A stretch of 64,000 nucleotides of DNA, from contig CACFXK010000002.1 of NCBI GenBank assembly GCA_902570125.1, forward strand, positions 82,380 to 146,379, in the 5' to 3' direction. The position numbers and the translations under genes were made by a program. Below are positions 33,953 through 43,823 of the stretch, piece by piece. A model generated the notes under the pieces. The model searched no databases. It was not told where the DNA came from and saw only the letters and a list, made by a program, of their open reading frames with translations. Origin of the DNA: an uncultured Pelagibacteraceae bacterium (GTDB lineage: Bacteria; Pseudomonadota; Alphaproteobacteria; Pelagibacterales; Pelagibacteraceae). Each line of letters starts with the position of its first letter. Position 1 is the stretch's first letter.

Positions 33953-34981
33953 TTATCTATTTGTTCTAAACTCTTTCCAAGTTCTCAGTAAAACTGGCGT
34001 TAAAATTATTGAAATTCCTACAATAGTCATAATCGATGTTGCTGCTGCTGATCCAAATAAAATTACTTCCTCATTAACTAAGTTATCATAAATCAACCAA
34101 GATAAAGATTGGGCACTACCTTCAGCACTAAAACCTATGATGGGTTCAAATACTCTAAAATTATCCATTAATGAAATTAAAGCAACAAAGGTAACTACAG
34201 GATATATATGTGGTAAAACTATATGTTTAACTCTTTGAAATCTTGAAGCACCATCTATAATTGAAGCTTCCAATGGTTCTTGTGGAACAGTTTGAAGTGC
34301 TGCATAAAAAACAACAAAAGCAAAAGGGGAGTGATGCCAAACTCCATAAATAATAATTGTAATCCAAGTTAAAGCTTTTGATGATTTAACAGATAAGTAA
34401 GGATCATCCATTAATATTTGAAGATTTGCACCTATAATTCCTTCTGCATCAATCATCCAGAATAACACTAGAGAACCTACCAAAGGAGTTACAATCATTG
34501 GTAAAATTGTACCAAAAATAAGGGGACCTCTAATTTTTCTAGAAATTGCGTTTAGACTTAGTGCAATAATAAATCCTAAAAGCAGAACGCATGGTGTAAC
34601 AATTACACAATAGGTTAAGGTAAATACTAAAGCTTTGTAAAACGGAAGATTTCCTACCTTGCCAATAAATTCACCTACTGATTTACTCTCACTCCAAAAT
34701 TCTGACACTTGATCAGATGCCAAGTGATTTCTATCAATGTATGTACCAAAACCATTAAATTTTCCTAATGGTTTCTCTTCTTTAATTTTTGAAGTAGCTT
34801 CTTGATCTACAACTACTGATGTTTTGCATCCAAATGGATCACATTTTTTAACTTCAATAAGTATTTGATCATGTTGAGCGTAAAAAGATTGAATGCCTGT
34901 TGAAATAATTGGCAGCCCAATGAATAAAATCATTGCTAATCCTGCTGGGAAAAAAAACCAGAAAAAACTTCTATTGGGCAT
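33953..34981 (-). CDS. Carbohydrate ABC transporter permease (MalF/UgpA-like)
   Basis: This 342-residue membrane protein has a long first periplasmic loop (about residues 35-115, with a Cys pair CDPFGCK) and then the permease core with EASIIDGASRFQRVKHIVLPHIYP. The unusual loop is longer than in simple UgpA proteins. It forms the membrane channel with the MalG-like protein encoded next. It is separated from the SBP gene upstream by a 10-bp stem-loop. Confidence 0.92.
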   Translation of the reverse strand: MPNRSFFWFFFPAGLAMILFIGLPIISTGIQSFYAQHDQILIEVKKCDPFGCKTSVVVDQEATSKIKEEKPLGKFNGFGTYIDRNHLASDQVSEFWSESKSVGEFIGKVGNLPFYKALVFTLTYCVIVTPCVLLLGFIIALSLNAISRKIRGPLIFGTILPMIVTPLVGSLVLFWMIDAEGIIGANLQILMDDPYLSVKSSKALTWITIIIYGVWHHSPFAFVVFYAALQTVPQEPLEASIIDGASRFQRVKHIVLPHIYPVVTFVALISLMDNFRVFEPIIGFSAEGSAQSLSWLIYDNLVNEEVILFGSAAATSIMTIVGISIILTPVLLRTWKEFRTNR

Positions 34982-34990
34982 GATAAATAT

Positions 34991-35020
34991 TTAAGTGGGG
35001 ATAATCATACCCCCACTTAA
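34991..35020 (-). terminator. Stem-loop between SBP and MalF-like permease genes
   Basis: TTAAGTGGGG at 34991-35000 pairs perfectly with CCCCACTTAA at 35011-35020 (10 bp). It lies within the 51-base gap after the SBP stop. As with the other ABC operons here, it probably protects the SBP message and reduces read-through. Confidence 0.72.
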
Positions 35021-35032
35021 TTAATTTATATT

Positions 35033-36253
35033 TTATAGAAAACCTTGTTCTTTTGCTTTAGTGATATAAGCGGCTTCAACATCTTTCAATGCTTGCTCAG
35101 CTGACTCATTTCCTTGCAAAAACTCAACAATTTCACTACCCAAAGCACCATGCATTAATCCCATTTGTGGCAACATTGGATAAGGTTTTGCTCCCATTTT
35201 AACTGCTTCAATTACTCCAACAGATTTTGGACCAGGTACAAAGCCTTCTACTAACCAAACAGCTTGATCAGCAGCTTTTGCAACCATCTCTTTTGATGAT
35301 GCTGCATGAGCCATTGCTCTAAAAGAAGCTTCTGCATCTGCGTCAGATCTATTTTTAGCAAGTGTAAATCCATCCCACCAAAGTGTTGCTGCAGGAATGT
35401 TACCTCCACCAACTGTTGCAGGAGCAACTAACTTAGTAGCAGCAGTTATATTAGCATCTCCTTCATCATCAAGTAATGTTCCAGATCTAGATGCCCATAA
35501 AGTCATAATAGCTACGTTTCCAGATTCCCATTCAACTTTAATAGCTTCACTATCATGTGTTAAATAATCAGGATTACTTAAATCAGCTAGTTTTTTTAAC
35601 ATATTTAAAGTTGCAACACCTTTAGCATTATTGATGTTTGGTTGTGCACCACCATCTTTAAAGAATTCACCACCATGACCAATGTACATGTTTACAAATT
35701 CTTCAGCTAAATTCCATCCAGCTTTATATGCCGCTGCATATGGGTATTTCATTTTTCCAGCTGCTCTTATTTTTTCAGCAGCCGCTACAACTTCCTCGTA
35801 AGTTTTCGGAATAGCAATACCATTTTCTTTTAATACATCTGTTCTTACATAAAGATGTTGTGTATTAGCCATAAATGCTACAGCCATTACTTTTCCATCA
35901 ATCGTAATGAGTTGTGACTCTTGAATTCCTTTTCCATATTTTTTAACTAGATCATTCATTGGTCTAATTAAATCAGCATTCATTAATGGAACTATAGAAC
36001 TATTAGCAGCAACTCTAACTGAAAACTCAGAAGGATTTGCTGTTAAAGCTGGTACTGCAATTTTGTTATGTTCAGCTGAGTGAGTGACTTTAAAGTCAGC
36101 ACTTCCTTTACATTCTTTTGCAGTTTCAACTAAAGTTCTTAGAGCAGGAAAATCATTTGCTAAAATATTTATTGATCCACTTTTAATATTACAGTCAGCA
36201 TTAGCAACTGTACTAAAAAGCAAAAACAATAAAGTAACAAGTATTTTTTTCAT
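35033..36253 (-). CDS. ABC transporter substrate-binding protein, SBP family 1 (sugar-type)
   Basis: This 406-residue periplasmic protein has a signal peptide ending STVANA near residue 19. The mature protein begins with a Cys (DCNIKSGS) near the cleavage site, but without a lipobox. Family 1 features include an alpha/beta start (SINILANDFPALRTL) and KTYEEVVAAAEKIRAAGKMKYPYA. It delivers a ligand to the MalF/MalG-type permeases downstream. The surrounding NTF2-like, cupin and MetE-like enzymes are not usual sugar-pathway genes, so the ligand may not be an ordinary sugar. Confidence 0.92.
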   Translation of the reverse strand: MKKILVTLLFLLFSTVANADCNIKSGSINILANDFPALRTLVETAKECKGSADFKVTHSAEHNKIAVPALTANPSEFSVRVAANSSIVPLMNADLIRPMNDLVKKYGKGIQESQLITIDGKVMAVAFMANTQHLYVRTDVLKENGIAIPKTYEEVVAAAEKIRAAGKMKYPYAAAYKAGWNLAEEFVNMYIGHGGEFFKDGGAQPNINNAKGVATLNMLKKLADLSNPDYLTHDSEAIKVEWESGNVAIMTLWASRSGTLLDDEGDANITAATKLVAPATVGGGNIPAATLWWDGFTLAKNRSDADAEASFRAMAHAASSKEMVAKAADQAVWLVEGFVPGPKSVGVIEAVKMGAKPYPMLPQMGLMHGALGSEIVEFLQGNESAEQALKDVEAAYITKAKEQGFL

Positions 36254-36333
36254 ATTATTCTCTCTTTTGTTATTATTAATTAGTTTTACTTGGGAAAAAT
36301 ATACATATACGGTTAAGTTTATAAAAGTAAAAA

Positions 36334-37461
36334 TTAGATTTGTTTTGACGCAAGTTCAGCACCTGCGACAAGTGCTTCAAGTTTTTTGTAAACAATATCC
36401 TCATCTACATTTCCATAGCCTGCAAAGGTGCTAAATCCACAATCTGTTCCTGCCATTAATTGATTTGGCTCTAGTACTCTAGAAAAGGCTAAAATTCTAT
36501 GTTTTACAACATCTGGATGTTCAATAAAGTTAGAAGTAGACTCAATAACCCCTGGAATTATCATCTTATCTTTTGGTACTTTTATATTTTCAAATACTTC
36601 CCATTCATGAGCATGTCTAGGGTTAGCAGATTCAATTAAATATTTACTAACATTGGCTTTAAAAGCTAATCCAATTATTTTATCTAAACCAATATCATGA
36701 GTATGAGGTCCCTCATAATTACCCCAGCAAATATGCATTCTTACTTTAGATGGATCTATATTAGATAACGAATTATTTAAAACTTCCACATGTTTGTTAG
36801 CTCTTTTCAAAAAATCTTTTTCTGAAATTTCCTTGTAAATCATATGTCTTGATAATGCGAGATCTGGGCAATCAATTTGAATAGATAATCCACTCTCAGT
36901 TATTTTCTCATATTCGAACTTCATTATATCTGACAGTTTCTCAAGATACTCATCATCATTTTTATAATACTTGTTGGGTAAAAAATTACATATAACTCCT
37001 GGAGATGGTGAATTCATAAATCCATCAGAATGTGAATTTTTTTCTAAGGCATTTTTAAAATTTAGAATATCTTTGTTAATTGAATCTTCATCTTTTATTT
37101 TAAGTTCACTTGTACAACACGGTCTTTTATATGTTGGAGTTCCACCAGATAGGACAAGTTTTTTTTTAAAAGATGGAAAATCATCTAAGTCTTTTGGAGC
37201 TTTTCTTTCACTTTCGCCAGAAAAACCATCAACTCTATCTTTAATATAAGTTGCGTAACTTATTTTTGACATCTCTCCATCACTCACAGAGTCTATTCCG
37301 GTATTGATTTGCTTTTTTACAACTTCAGATACATTTTTTTTAACCATTGCATCAAAGCTGCTAATATCTATTTTTTCTTGATTGTCTTTAGAGGCAAGAA
37401 GACTGGAGAGTTCGTTTGATCTTGGTAGGCTACCAACATGTGTAGTTTTTATTTTAACCAT
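36334..37461 (-). CDS. Cobalamin-independent methionine synthase (MetE C-terminal)-like protein
   Basis: This 375-residue protein resembles the zinc-binding MetE C-terminal barrel and its relatives (epoxyalkane:CoM transferase-like). It starts THVGSLPR and has the zinc ligands HICWG (His, Cys), a Glu in the IESANPRH stretch, and GTDCGFST (Cys). It lacks MetE's N-terminal half, so full methionine synthase activity with folate is doubtful. It could transfer an alkyl group to or from a thiol, or cleave one. It overlaps the NTF2-like gene upstream by 8 bases, inside the transporter operon. Confidence 0.85.
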   Translation of the reverse strand: MVKIKTTHVGSLPRSNELSSLLASKDNQEKIDISSFDAMVKKNVSEVVKKQINTGIDSVSDGEMSKISYATYIKDRVDGFSGESERKAPKDLDDFPSFKKKLVLSGGTPTYKRPCCTSELKIKDEDSINKDILNFKNALEKNSHSDGFMNSPSPGVICNFLPNKYYKNDDEYLEKLSDIMKFEYEKITESGLSIQIDCPDLALSRHMIYKEISEKDFLKRANKHVEVLNNSLSNIDPSKVRMHICWGNYEGPHTHDIGLDKIIGLAFKANVSKYLIESANPRHAHEWEVFENIKVPKDKMIIPGVIESTSNFIEHPDVVKHRILAFSRVLEPNQLMAGTDCGFSTFAGYGNVDEDIVYKKLEALVAGAELASKQI

Positions 37462-38422
37462 AGTTCAATAATATTTGTTTCCATATAGCAACTTCATCAA
37501 ATAAAACCCATTCTCTTATAATTGAGTTATTATTAAATTCAGCATGGTTAATACCCATTATAAATATTTTTTTATTTGATGCTTTACCATATTCATCACT
37601 TTCATTAGCATGTTCTCCTTCTAAAAACCATCTGACTGACACTCTCGGATTTTTATCCGGCTCTTCTAAAAATCCAACATGCTCAATACTAAATTTTATA
37701 TTTGTGAGTATTTTCTTAATAGAATTCCATTTTTCAATAATATCTTCTCTTCCGTGACCAAGTTTATTTCCTGGCCAAAACAAATTTGCAGCTCTGTCAT
37801 AATCTTCATATTCGTAACTTTTATTAAAGATATTATATAAAACCTGCGTATATTTATCAGCGATTGATCCATCCTTATAACTCTCTGCTTTATAATTTGA
37901 ATTTTTATCAGAATTAGCATCATACAATTTACTTGAATTTGATACGCCTCCCTCCTTTTCAATCATTTTTCTAGCAAACTCCTCTGGGGAATAACCAATC
38001 TGTCTGACCATTGCTCCTTGATCTCTAACTATCCATTCATCATAAACTTGATTATTCTTACAAGCACAATCAGCAATAACCCTATAATAAATATCTTTGC
38101 CAGTGGGTTCACCATAAAAGCCTTTTCCAAGATGAGTTCCTTTGCTTAAAATTCTATGTGATGAGTGATATCCTATTTCATCATTTCCATTCCAAATAAC
38201 GTCTTCACCTAATAACTGCCTGTTTGGAAATTCTTTTAAAGTTGAATAGGTTGCTTCTATAACTGGTTTGTTTCCATATGTAACACCAAATGGTGATCTA
38301 ACAGGTATGTCATTGGTATAAAAGTTACCAATTGAATCAACATCTTTATTTTCCCAAATTTGTTCTGTGATTTTTAAAATAAAGTCTGGAAAATCTTTAT
38401 ATTTTTTATCAAAACCTCTCAT
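37454..38422 (-). CDS. Two-domain SnoaL/NTF2-like protein
   Basis: This protein of 322 residues starts at ATG 38422 (TAATG overlap with the bicupin gene); a longer in-frame start at 38440 is less likely. It seems to contain two tandem SnoaL-like domains: first half with IWENKDVDSIGNFYTNDIPVRSPFG, second with YNIFNKSYEYEDYDRAANLFWPGNKLGHG. NTF2-fold enzymes can be cyclases, isomerases or dehydratases. A related two-domain protein is encoded divergently at 39419. No specific activity can be assigned. Confidence 0.8.
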   Translation of the reverse strand: MRGFDKKYKDFPDFILKITEQIWENKDVDSIGNFYTNDIPVRSPFGVTYGNKPVIEATYSTLKEFPNRQLLGEDVIWNGNDEIGYHSSHRILSKGTHLGKGFYGEPTGKDIYYRVIADCACKNNQVYDEWIVRDQGAMVRQIGYSPEEFARKMIEKEGGVSNSSKLYDANSDKNSNYKAESYKDGSIADKYTQVLYNIFNKSYEYEDYDRAANLFWPGNKLGHGREDIIEKWNSIKKILTNIKFSIEHVGFLEEPDKNPRVSVRWFLEGEHANESDEYGKASNKKIFIMGINHAEFNNNSIIREWVLFDEVAIWKQILLNYG

Positions 38423-39366
38423 TAGATGCTTGATACACAATTAAGATATGAAACTTCACTTTCATTAATCTCAATATTAACATTCACACCTAACGGAACT
38501 GAAATAGTATCTTTAAAATTTATTTCTTTTGATAAATTTTCCATTTCAATTTTCCAATTTCCTTTTTGTGAAAAAAGTATTGTAGGTTTATTAAAAATTA
38601 AATTTTCAAGTCTGCCTTTTTTTGATTTGAAACAACTCAAACTAAAACCTGTATCTTGTTTTATTATTGGATTAATAGACTTATCTTGAAATATGTTTCC
38701 TAGTATATGTGAAATTTTAATATTATCTCCAATATTTAATTCATTTTCAATTCTATTATTAAGAGTAGATATATTTTTTTGTAATTGATCTAACTTGTAG
38801 TTATTAAATTTTTTTATTTCATCATTAGATATAGGTTCTAATAATCTTCTACCATTTGGTATTGCTTTAATGTTTAGGTCGATTAATGAATTATCATCTA
38901 AAAGTGCCATACCTGTCTTTTTTGCTCTCTTTAATACCTCAGGTATCCAAGTGACAATTCCTGGATCATCACCTCCTAGTACAACAAAAATTAAGCCTTC
39001 TTCATCACCAGCATTTTCAAATGCTCTAAACATATTTGTTGGCATTGAAATAATGTCTCCTGGATTTAAAATCGTTTCATCTTTACCCTCTGACCCCCAA
39101 TAAAATCTCCATTTACCTGAATATATTATGAATACCTCTGCTGTTAAATGGCTATGTAAGCCCGATCCATTAAAGGGTTTTGCTGATACTGCACCTAAAT
39201 TAAAACCATGAGGTTCAGATATTTTTATTGATTGGTCAGCGTCTTCTGCGACACCTGGACCTAAAATAGAATAATTTTTTCTTTCTTTGTGTCCATCTAG
39301 CTTACCCTCAACAAATGGCAAACTACTAGGAATTAAATCTTTGAATTTTGCTAATCTAATATTCAT
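38422..39366 (-). CDS. Bicupin-type protein
   Basis: This 314-residue protein has a canonical cupin motif in the first half: GSGLHSHLTAEVFIIYSG, with two His and a Glu as metal ligands, followed by DIISMPTNMFRAFEN. The second half has a weaker cupin-like pattern (TGFSLSCFKSK, SVPLGVNVNIEI) that lacks the ligands. It is the first gene of the minus-strand transporter operon and is divergent from the other NTF2-like gene by 52 bases. A dioxygenase, isomerase or sensor role is possible. Confidence 0.82.
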   Translation of the reverse strand: MNIRLAKFKDLIPSSLPFVEGKLDGHKERKNYSILGPGVAEDADQSIKISEPHGFNLGAVSAKPFNGSGLHSHLTAEVFIIYSGKWRFYWGSEGKDETILNPGDIISMPTNMFRAFENAGDEEGLIFVVLGGDDPGIVTWIPEVLKRAKKTGMALLDDNSLIDLNIKAIPNGRRLLEPISNDEIKKFNNYKLDQLQKNISTLNNRIENELNIGDNIKISHILGNIFQDKSINPIIKQDTGFSLSCFKSKKGRLENLIFNKPTILFSQKGNWKIEMENLSKEINFKDTISVPLGVNVNIEINESEVSYLNCVSSI

Positions 39367-39418
39367 ATTTTTTTAATTATAATATTGTGATACACGATTA
39401 TTTCCAATAAATAAATAT

Positions 39419-40504
39419 ATGCTAATAGAACAATTTGATACAGGACTAAAAACAAAAACTAATGTTCAAGATATTATTCTGTCACCAGAAAAAAATTTAC
39501 AAAATAAAAATTTAATCCGTGGTTATCTTAATAAAATTATTACATCAGGTGTAAATGAAATAGACAAGAATTTGGATGAAGCATTTATAAATGATGTAAA
39601 GATAAATAGTTTTTATCCAATAAATGAATTTGAGGGACTTAAAAATCTTAAAGAAAAAATCTTTATACCTTTATTTGAGGCTTTTCCTGATCTTGAAAGA
39701 AGAGAGAATATTGTTGTTGGTGGTGCTTTTAGAGACAAGGTTTTAGTAGGTTCATACTCAGTCCTTTCAGGATATTTTATAAAACCTTGGTTAGGAATAA
39801 AACCAAATTATAAAATGATTAATCTTAGATGTTGTGAAATTCATGAGCTCAAAGAAACAAAAATAGTAGAAAGTCATATCTTAATTGATGTGATGGATTT
39901 TTTAAGACAGTGTGGCATATCTTCGATCAATCCATCTAGAGGCTCTGAGGGAGCTTGGCTTCCACCTATAAATACTGATGGAGTAAATTTTTATGAAAAA
40001 AATATGGAGGTATCCAATTTTAATTTAAAACAAGCGCTCTCTATGAATAGAAGTCTTAATTTGAAACCTGAAAAAGAAAACTTATCAAATGAGGAATTAA
40101 AAAATAGATTATTAAATCATCCTCAAAAAGAATATTGGCATGATAAAATGATCTGGTATGGTCCATGTGGAATAGGTACTTCAAGATCACTAGAGGGGTT
40201 TATTGATATGCATCAATTACCTTTTAGAAAATCATTTACAGAAAGAGATTATTTTAAACTGGGTCATTACTGCGAGATAGGAGATGGAAAATTTTCTCTA
40301 TGTGCAGGATGGCATAGTCTAGAGGCATATTACGGTTCAAATGATTGGCTTGGATATAAGGCAAATAAGCAAAAATTAACAATGCGTGTTATGGATTTTT
40401 ACCATCATGATGAAGGAAAAATCCGTGAAAATTGGGTACCAATTGATATACTTCACATTCTAAAACAAATCGGCATAGATGTTTTAGATAATATTAAAGG
40501 CTAA
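39419..40504 (+). CDS. Two-domain SnoaL/NTF2-like protein (divergent partner)
   Basis: This 361-residue protein appears to contain two SnoaL-like regions. The first follows IKINSFYPINEFEGLKNLKE with FPDLERRENIVVGGAF. The second contains MIWYGPCGIGTSRSLEGFIDMHQLPFR and GKIRENWVPIDILHILKQIG. The motif V(G)PCGIG-x(n)-G-F-x-x-x-H-x-x-PFR, with a later REN-WV-IDI, is typical of SnoaL polyketide-cyclase-like proteins. It is followed immediately (1-base gap) by the ABC ATPase, so an operon is clear. Confidence 0.83.
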   Translation: MLIEQFDTGLKTKTNVQDIILSPEKNLQNKNLIRGYLNKIITSGVNEIDKNLDEAFINDVKINSFYPINEFEGLKNLKEKIFIPLFEAFPDLERRENIVVGGAFRDKVLVGSYSVLSGYFIKPWLGIKPNYKMINLRCCEIHELKETKIVESHILIDVMDFLRQCGISSINPSRGSEGAWLPPINTDGVNFYEKNMEVSNFNLKQALSMNRSLNLKPEKENLSNEELKNRLLNHPQKEYWHDKMIWYGPCGIGTSRSLEGFIDMHQLPFRKSFTERDYFKLGHYCEIGDGKFSLCAGWHSLEAYYGSNDWLGYKANKQKLTMRVMDFYHHDEGKIRENWVPIDILHILKQIGIDVLDNIKG

Positions 40505-40505
40505 A

Positions 40506-41555
40506 ATGGCAAATATAAAATTTACTGGAGTACATAAATCTTTTGGCTCCAATAAAATTATTACAGACTTCAATTTATCCGGCAAGGATGATGAATTTCT
40601 TGTACTGGTTGGGCCATCTGGATGTGGAAAATCAACTTTGTTAAGAATGATCGCAGGTTTAGAACAGATTGATGAAGGTGAAATATTTATTAATGATCAA
40701 AAAATAAACGATCTACATCCTTCCAAACGACAAACTGCAATGGTGTTTCAATCATATGCTCTTTACCCTCACATGAATGTTTATGAAAATATGTCATTCG
40801 GGTTAAAGATAGAAAAGAGATCTAAAGAAGAAATCCAAACAAAAGTTATGCAGGCAGCAAAAATTCTAAAGATAGAAGAATTATTGGAAAGAAGACCTAA
40901 ACAATTATCAGGTGGGCAGAGACAAAGAGTTGCAATTGGAAGAGCGATAACAAGAAATCCAAAAATATTTTTATTTGATGAGCCTTTATCAAATTTAGAT
41001 GCAGCACTAAGGTCAGAAATGAGAGTTGAGATTTCCAAATTACATAATCAAATTAAAACAAATATGATTTATGTTACGCATGATCAGGTAGAGGCAATGA
41101 CCCTAGCTGATAGGATTGTAATATTAAATCTTGGTAATATTGAACAAGTTGGAACTCCAGACGAAATTTACAACAATCCAGCAAATATTTTTGTAGCTCA
41201 ATTTATTGGAACTCCAAAAATGAACATTTTACCTTTAAATAATGAAAATATTATTTCAGAAAATAAAATTAAGTTTTTAGGCAATGAAATAACTTTTGAA
41301 AAAACTAAATTTGATAAAAAGAAATATTTCTTAGGAATTAGACCTGAGCATTTTAATTTATCTAATGAATCACAATTTAAATTTAAACCTAAAATTGATC
41401 TTGTTGAAAATTTAGGAAATGAAAAGATTGTATACATGAGTAACGACAACTTAGAACTTAGTGCAAAAATTTCTAGTCAGGAAGATTTTCAAAATCAGAT
41501 TAATTTTGACTCTAAAGATATTTTTATTTTTGACGAAAACGGAAGAAGAATTTAA
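40506..41555 (+). CDS. Carbohydrate-type ABC transporter ATPase (MalK/UgpC-like)
   Basis: This 349-residue protein has Walker A GPSGCGKST, an ALYPHMNVYENMSFGL Q-loop area, signature LSGGQRQRVAIGRAI, and Walker B FLFDEPLSNLDA. A C-terminal TOBE/MalK regulatory region (LGIRPEHF) follows. It powers the MalF/MalG-type permeases encoded on the other strand at 33-35 kb, since no other ATPase for them is nearby. Confidence 0.94.
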   Translation: MANIKFTGVHKSFGSNKIITDFNLSGKDDEFLVLVGPSGCGKSTLLRMIAGLEQIDEGEIFINDQKINDLHPSKRQTAMVFQSYALYPHMNVYENMSFGLKIEKRSKEEIQTKVMQAAKILKIEELLERRPKQLSGGQRQRVAIGRAITRNPKIFLFDEPLSNLDAALRSEMRVEISKLHNQIKTNMIYVTHDQVEAMTLADRIVILNLGNIEQVGTPDEIYNNPANIFVAQFIGTPKMNILPLNNENIISENKIKFLGNEITFEKTKFDKKKYFLGIRPEHFNLSNESQFKFKPKIDLVENLGNEKIVYMSNDNLELSAKISSQEDFQNQINFDSKDIFIFDENGRRI

Positions 41556-41592
41556 ATTTTTTTAAATATTATTGTTTCATTAATTATTTAAT

Positions 41593-42492
41593 ATGAATTG
41601 GATAGTTGTTACAGTTATTGCGGCTTTTTTTCAGAATTTAAGGTCCTCATTTCAAAAAAAAATTAATAAGGATGTTTCAACTATAGCATCTACTTATGTT
41701 AGGTTTTCTTTTGCTTTACCTTTAGCATTAATCTTGTTTTTTATATATTTCAGAGAAGTTTCTGTAGTTCATGAAATACTTAATCAACCAGGCTTTTTAA
41801 TAAATGTAACTTTAGCATCAATTTTTCAAGTAATATTTACTTTTGTATTATTATACTTGTTTAGGTTCTCAAATTTTGTTGTTGGAACCTCACTAAGTAA
41901 AACAGAAGTTGTCCAAGTTGCTATATTTGAATACTTAATATTAAATGAAAAATTAAGTAAGCTAGGCATAAGTGGAATTATAATATCAACTCTAGGTGTA
42001 ATAATTTTATCTATAAAAGATTTAAAATTCTTTCTTCAAAACATATTTTCAAAAACAACATTAATTGGACTTATATCTGGTTTATTCTTAGCTCTGAGCA
42101 TTGTTTATTTTAGATCTGCTGCATTATCTTTAGAAAATTTTAATTCAAATTTTGAAAAAGTAATATCAACTTTACTTTTTGGATTATTAATTCCAACAAT
42201 TATTTTAACGATTTACCTTTTAGTCTTTGAAAAAAAAGAGTTTAAAAAACTATATAATGATAAATACGACTGTATGTTAATTGGTATTGGAGGTTTTTTT
42301 GCATCGCTCTCATGGTTTTATGCATTCACCTTAATCCAAGCATCCTTTGTCAGAGCAGTTGGTCAAATTGAATTATTATTTAGTTATTTTTCCTCAAAAT
42401 ATTTATTCAAGGAAAAAGTAAAGTTAACAGAAATTTTAGGTATTATTGTTTTTGTGATTGGTGTTACAATTTTATTGCTTTCTAGAGTTTAA
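41593..42492 (+). CDS. EamA/DMT-family transporter
   Basis: This 299-residue protein has ten hydrophobic segments in two EamA repeats (VFTFVLLYLFRFSNFVVGTSLSKTEVVQVAIFEYLIL, and its C-terminal counterpart FTLIQASFVRAVGQIELLFSYF). Members transport amino acids, nucleotides or other metabolites, often outward. It is on the plus strand, convergent with the HpsN-like gene at 42495 with a 2-base gap. Substrate unknown. Confidence 0.88.
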   Translation: MNWIVVTVIAAFFQNLRSSFQKKINKDVSTIASTYVRFSFALPLALILFFIYFREVSVVHEILNQPGFLINVTLASIFQVIFTFVLLYLFRFSNFVVGTSLSKTEVVQVAIFEYLILNEKLSKLGISGIIISTLGVIILSIKDLKFFLQNIFSKTTLIGLISGLFLALSIVYFRSAALSLENFNSNFEKVISTLLFGLLIPTIILTIYLLVFEKKEFKKLYNDKYDCMLIGIGGFFASLSWFYAFTLIQASFVRAVGQIELLFSYFSSKYLFKEKVKLTEILGIIVFVIGVTILLLSRV

Positions 42493-42494
42493 AG

Positions 42495-43781
42495 CTAATT
42501 AGAAAATCCGTATTTTCTAAGTCTTACATCTCCAGTTCGAGCATGAGCTTCCATACCTTCATATCTTGAAATTCTTGCACATGCTGCGCCCACTTCTTTA
42601 GTTGATTCCTTTGTCATTCTTTGGAAACTCAATGTTTTAATGAATTTTCCAACAAATAAACCACCTGTGTATTTCCCCGCACCTTTTGTTGGTAAAATAT
42701 GGTTAGTTCCAGAACATTTATCTCCATAAGCAACTGTAGTTTCTTCACCAATAAATAATGATCCGTAGTTTTTTAATCTATCATGAAACCATTGTAGGTT
42801 TTTAGTTTGTATCTCTAAATGTTCGGGAGCATATTCATCACTGATTTTAGCCATTTCTTCGTTTGTATCGCATAAAATAACTTCTCCATAGTCTCTCCAA
42901 GCTGCCCCAGAGTTTTCTCTTGGTAAATCTGGTAAGTCTGCAATTAATTCTGGCACTCTTTTCATTACATATTCAGCTAATGATTTACTAGTAGTAAATA
43001 ACCATGCAGGAGAATTGTAACCATGCTCAGCTTGTCCAACTAAATCGAAAGCAACTAATTCTGGGTCTGCTGTTTCATCTGCTATAACTGCAATTTCTGT
43101 AGGACCAGCAAATAAATCTATACCTACTTTGCCAAATAAAATTCTTTTTGATTCTGCAACAAATTGATTTCCAGGACCAACAAGCATATCAGCAGGTGCA
43201 TTACCAAAAAGACCATAAGTCATTGCAGCAATAGCCTGAACTCCACCTAAATTCATTATTACATCTGCTCCACATAAGTCAGCGGTATAAACAATAGCAG
43301 GATGAACTCCAACCCCTGGTTTTGGTGAGCTGCAAACAATAATATTTTTAACACCAGCAACTTTAGCTGTAGTAACACTCATTACTGCAGATGCTATATG
43401 AGCATATCTTCCTGCAGGTACATAACAACCTGCTGTATTAACAGGAATTAATTTTTGTCCAGCAAATAATCCATCTGAAAGTTCTACCTCAAAATCTTGG
43501 CCATAATTTTTTAATTGTGCTTCAGCAAACTTTCTTACTCTTTCATGAGAGAATTGAATGTCGTCTTTTGTTTTAGGATCTAAATTTTTTTTAATTTGTT
43601 CAATTTTTTCTCTTGTAACTACTACTTCTCCTTCATATTTATCAAATTTTTTTGATAACTCGATACATCCCTCTTCTTTTGTTTTCTCTATATCTTTTAG
43701 AATATTTTCTACAATCTCTCTTGTTTTTGTATCATCAGTAGAAGATGTTTTGGGTGATTTTTTTAAATAATTTATTGCCAT
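42495..43781 (-). CDS. hpsN: HisD-family dehydrogenase, probably sulfopropanediol 3-dehydrogenase (HpsN-like)
   Basis: This 428-residue member of the histidinol dehydrogenase superfamily has PVNTAGCYVPAGRYAH, LGGVQAIAAMTYG, LVGPGNQFVAESKR, DLFAGPTEIAVIAD and GQAEHGYNSPAWLF. The last stretch and the end (GTNHILPTKGAGKYTGGLFVGKF) are closer to what I recall for HpsN, which oxidises 2,3-dihydroxypropane-1-sulfonate to sulfolactate, than for true HisD. No histidine biosynthesis genes are nearby, while a phosphotransacylase and taurine genes are. The function is inferred from these two points. Plain HisD is the main alternative. Confidence 0.72.
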   Translation of the reverse strand: MAINYLKKSPKTSSTDDTKTREIVENILKDIEKTKEEGCIELSKKFDKYEGEVVVTREKIEQIKKNLDPKTKDDIQFSHERVRKFAEAQLKNYGQDFEVELSDGLFAGQKLIPVNTAGCYVPAGRYAHIASAVMSVTTAKVAGVKNIIVCSSPKPGVGVHPAIVYTADLCGADVIMNLGGVQAIAAMTYGLFGNAPADMLVGPGNQFVAESKRILFGKVGIDLFAGPTEIAVIADETADPELVAFDLVGQAEHGYNSPAWLFTTSKSLAEYVMKRVPELIADLPDLPRENSGAAWRDYGEVILCDTNEEMAKISDEYAPEHLEIQTKNLQWFHDRLKNYGSLFIGEETTVAYGDKCSGTNHILPTKGAGKYTGGLFVGKFIKTLSFQRMTKESTKEVGAACARISRYEGMEAHARTGDVRLRKYGFSN

Positions 43782-43823
43782 CTTTAAATCCTAATTTAAT
43801 TATTATTTTTTTTCAATATTCAT

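Noticed and set aside
42495-43781. Simple annotation as histidinol dehydrogenase
   Set aside because: The GQAEHGYNSPAWL stretch and the C-terminal sequence resemble HpsN more, and no histidine genes are near; kept as the alternative.
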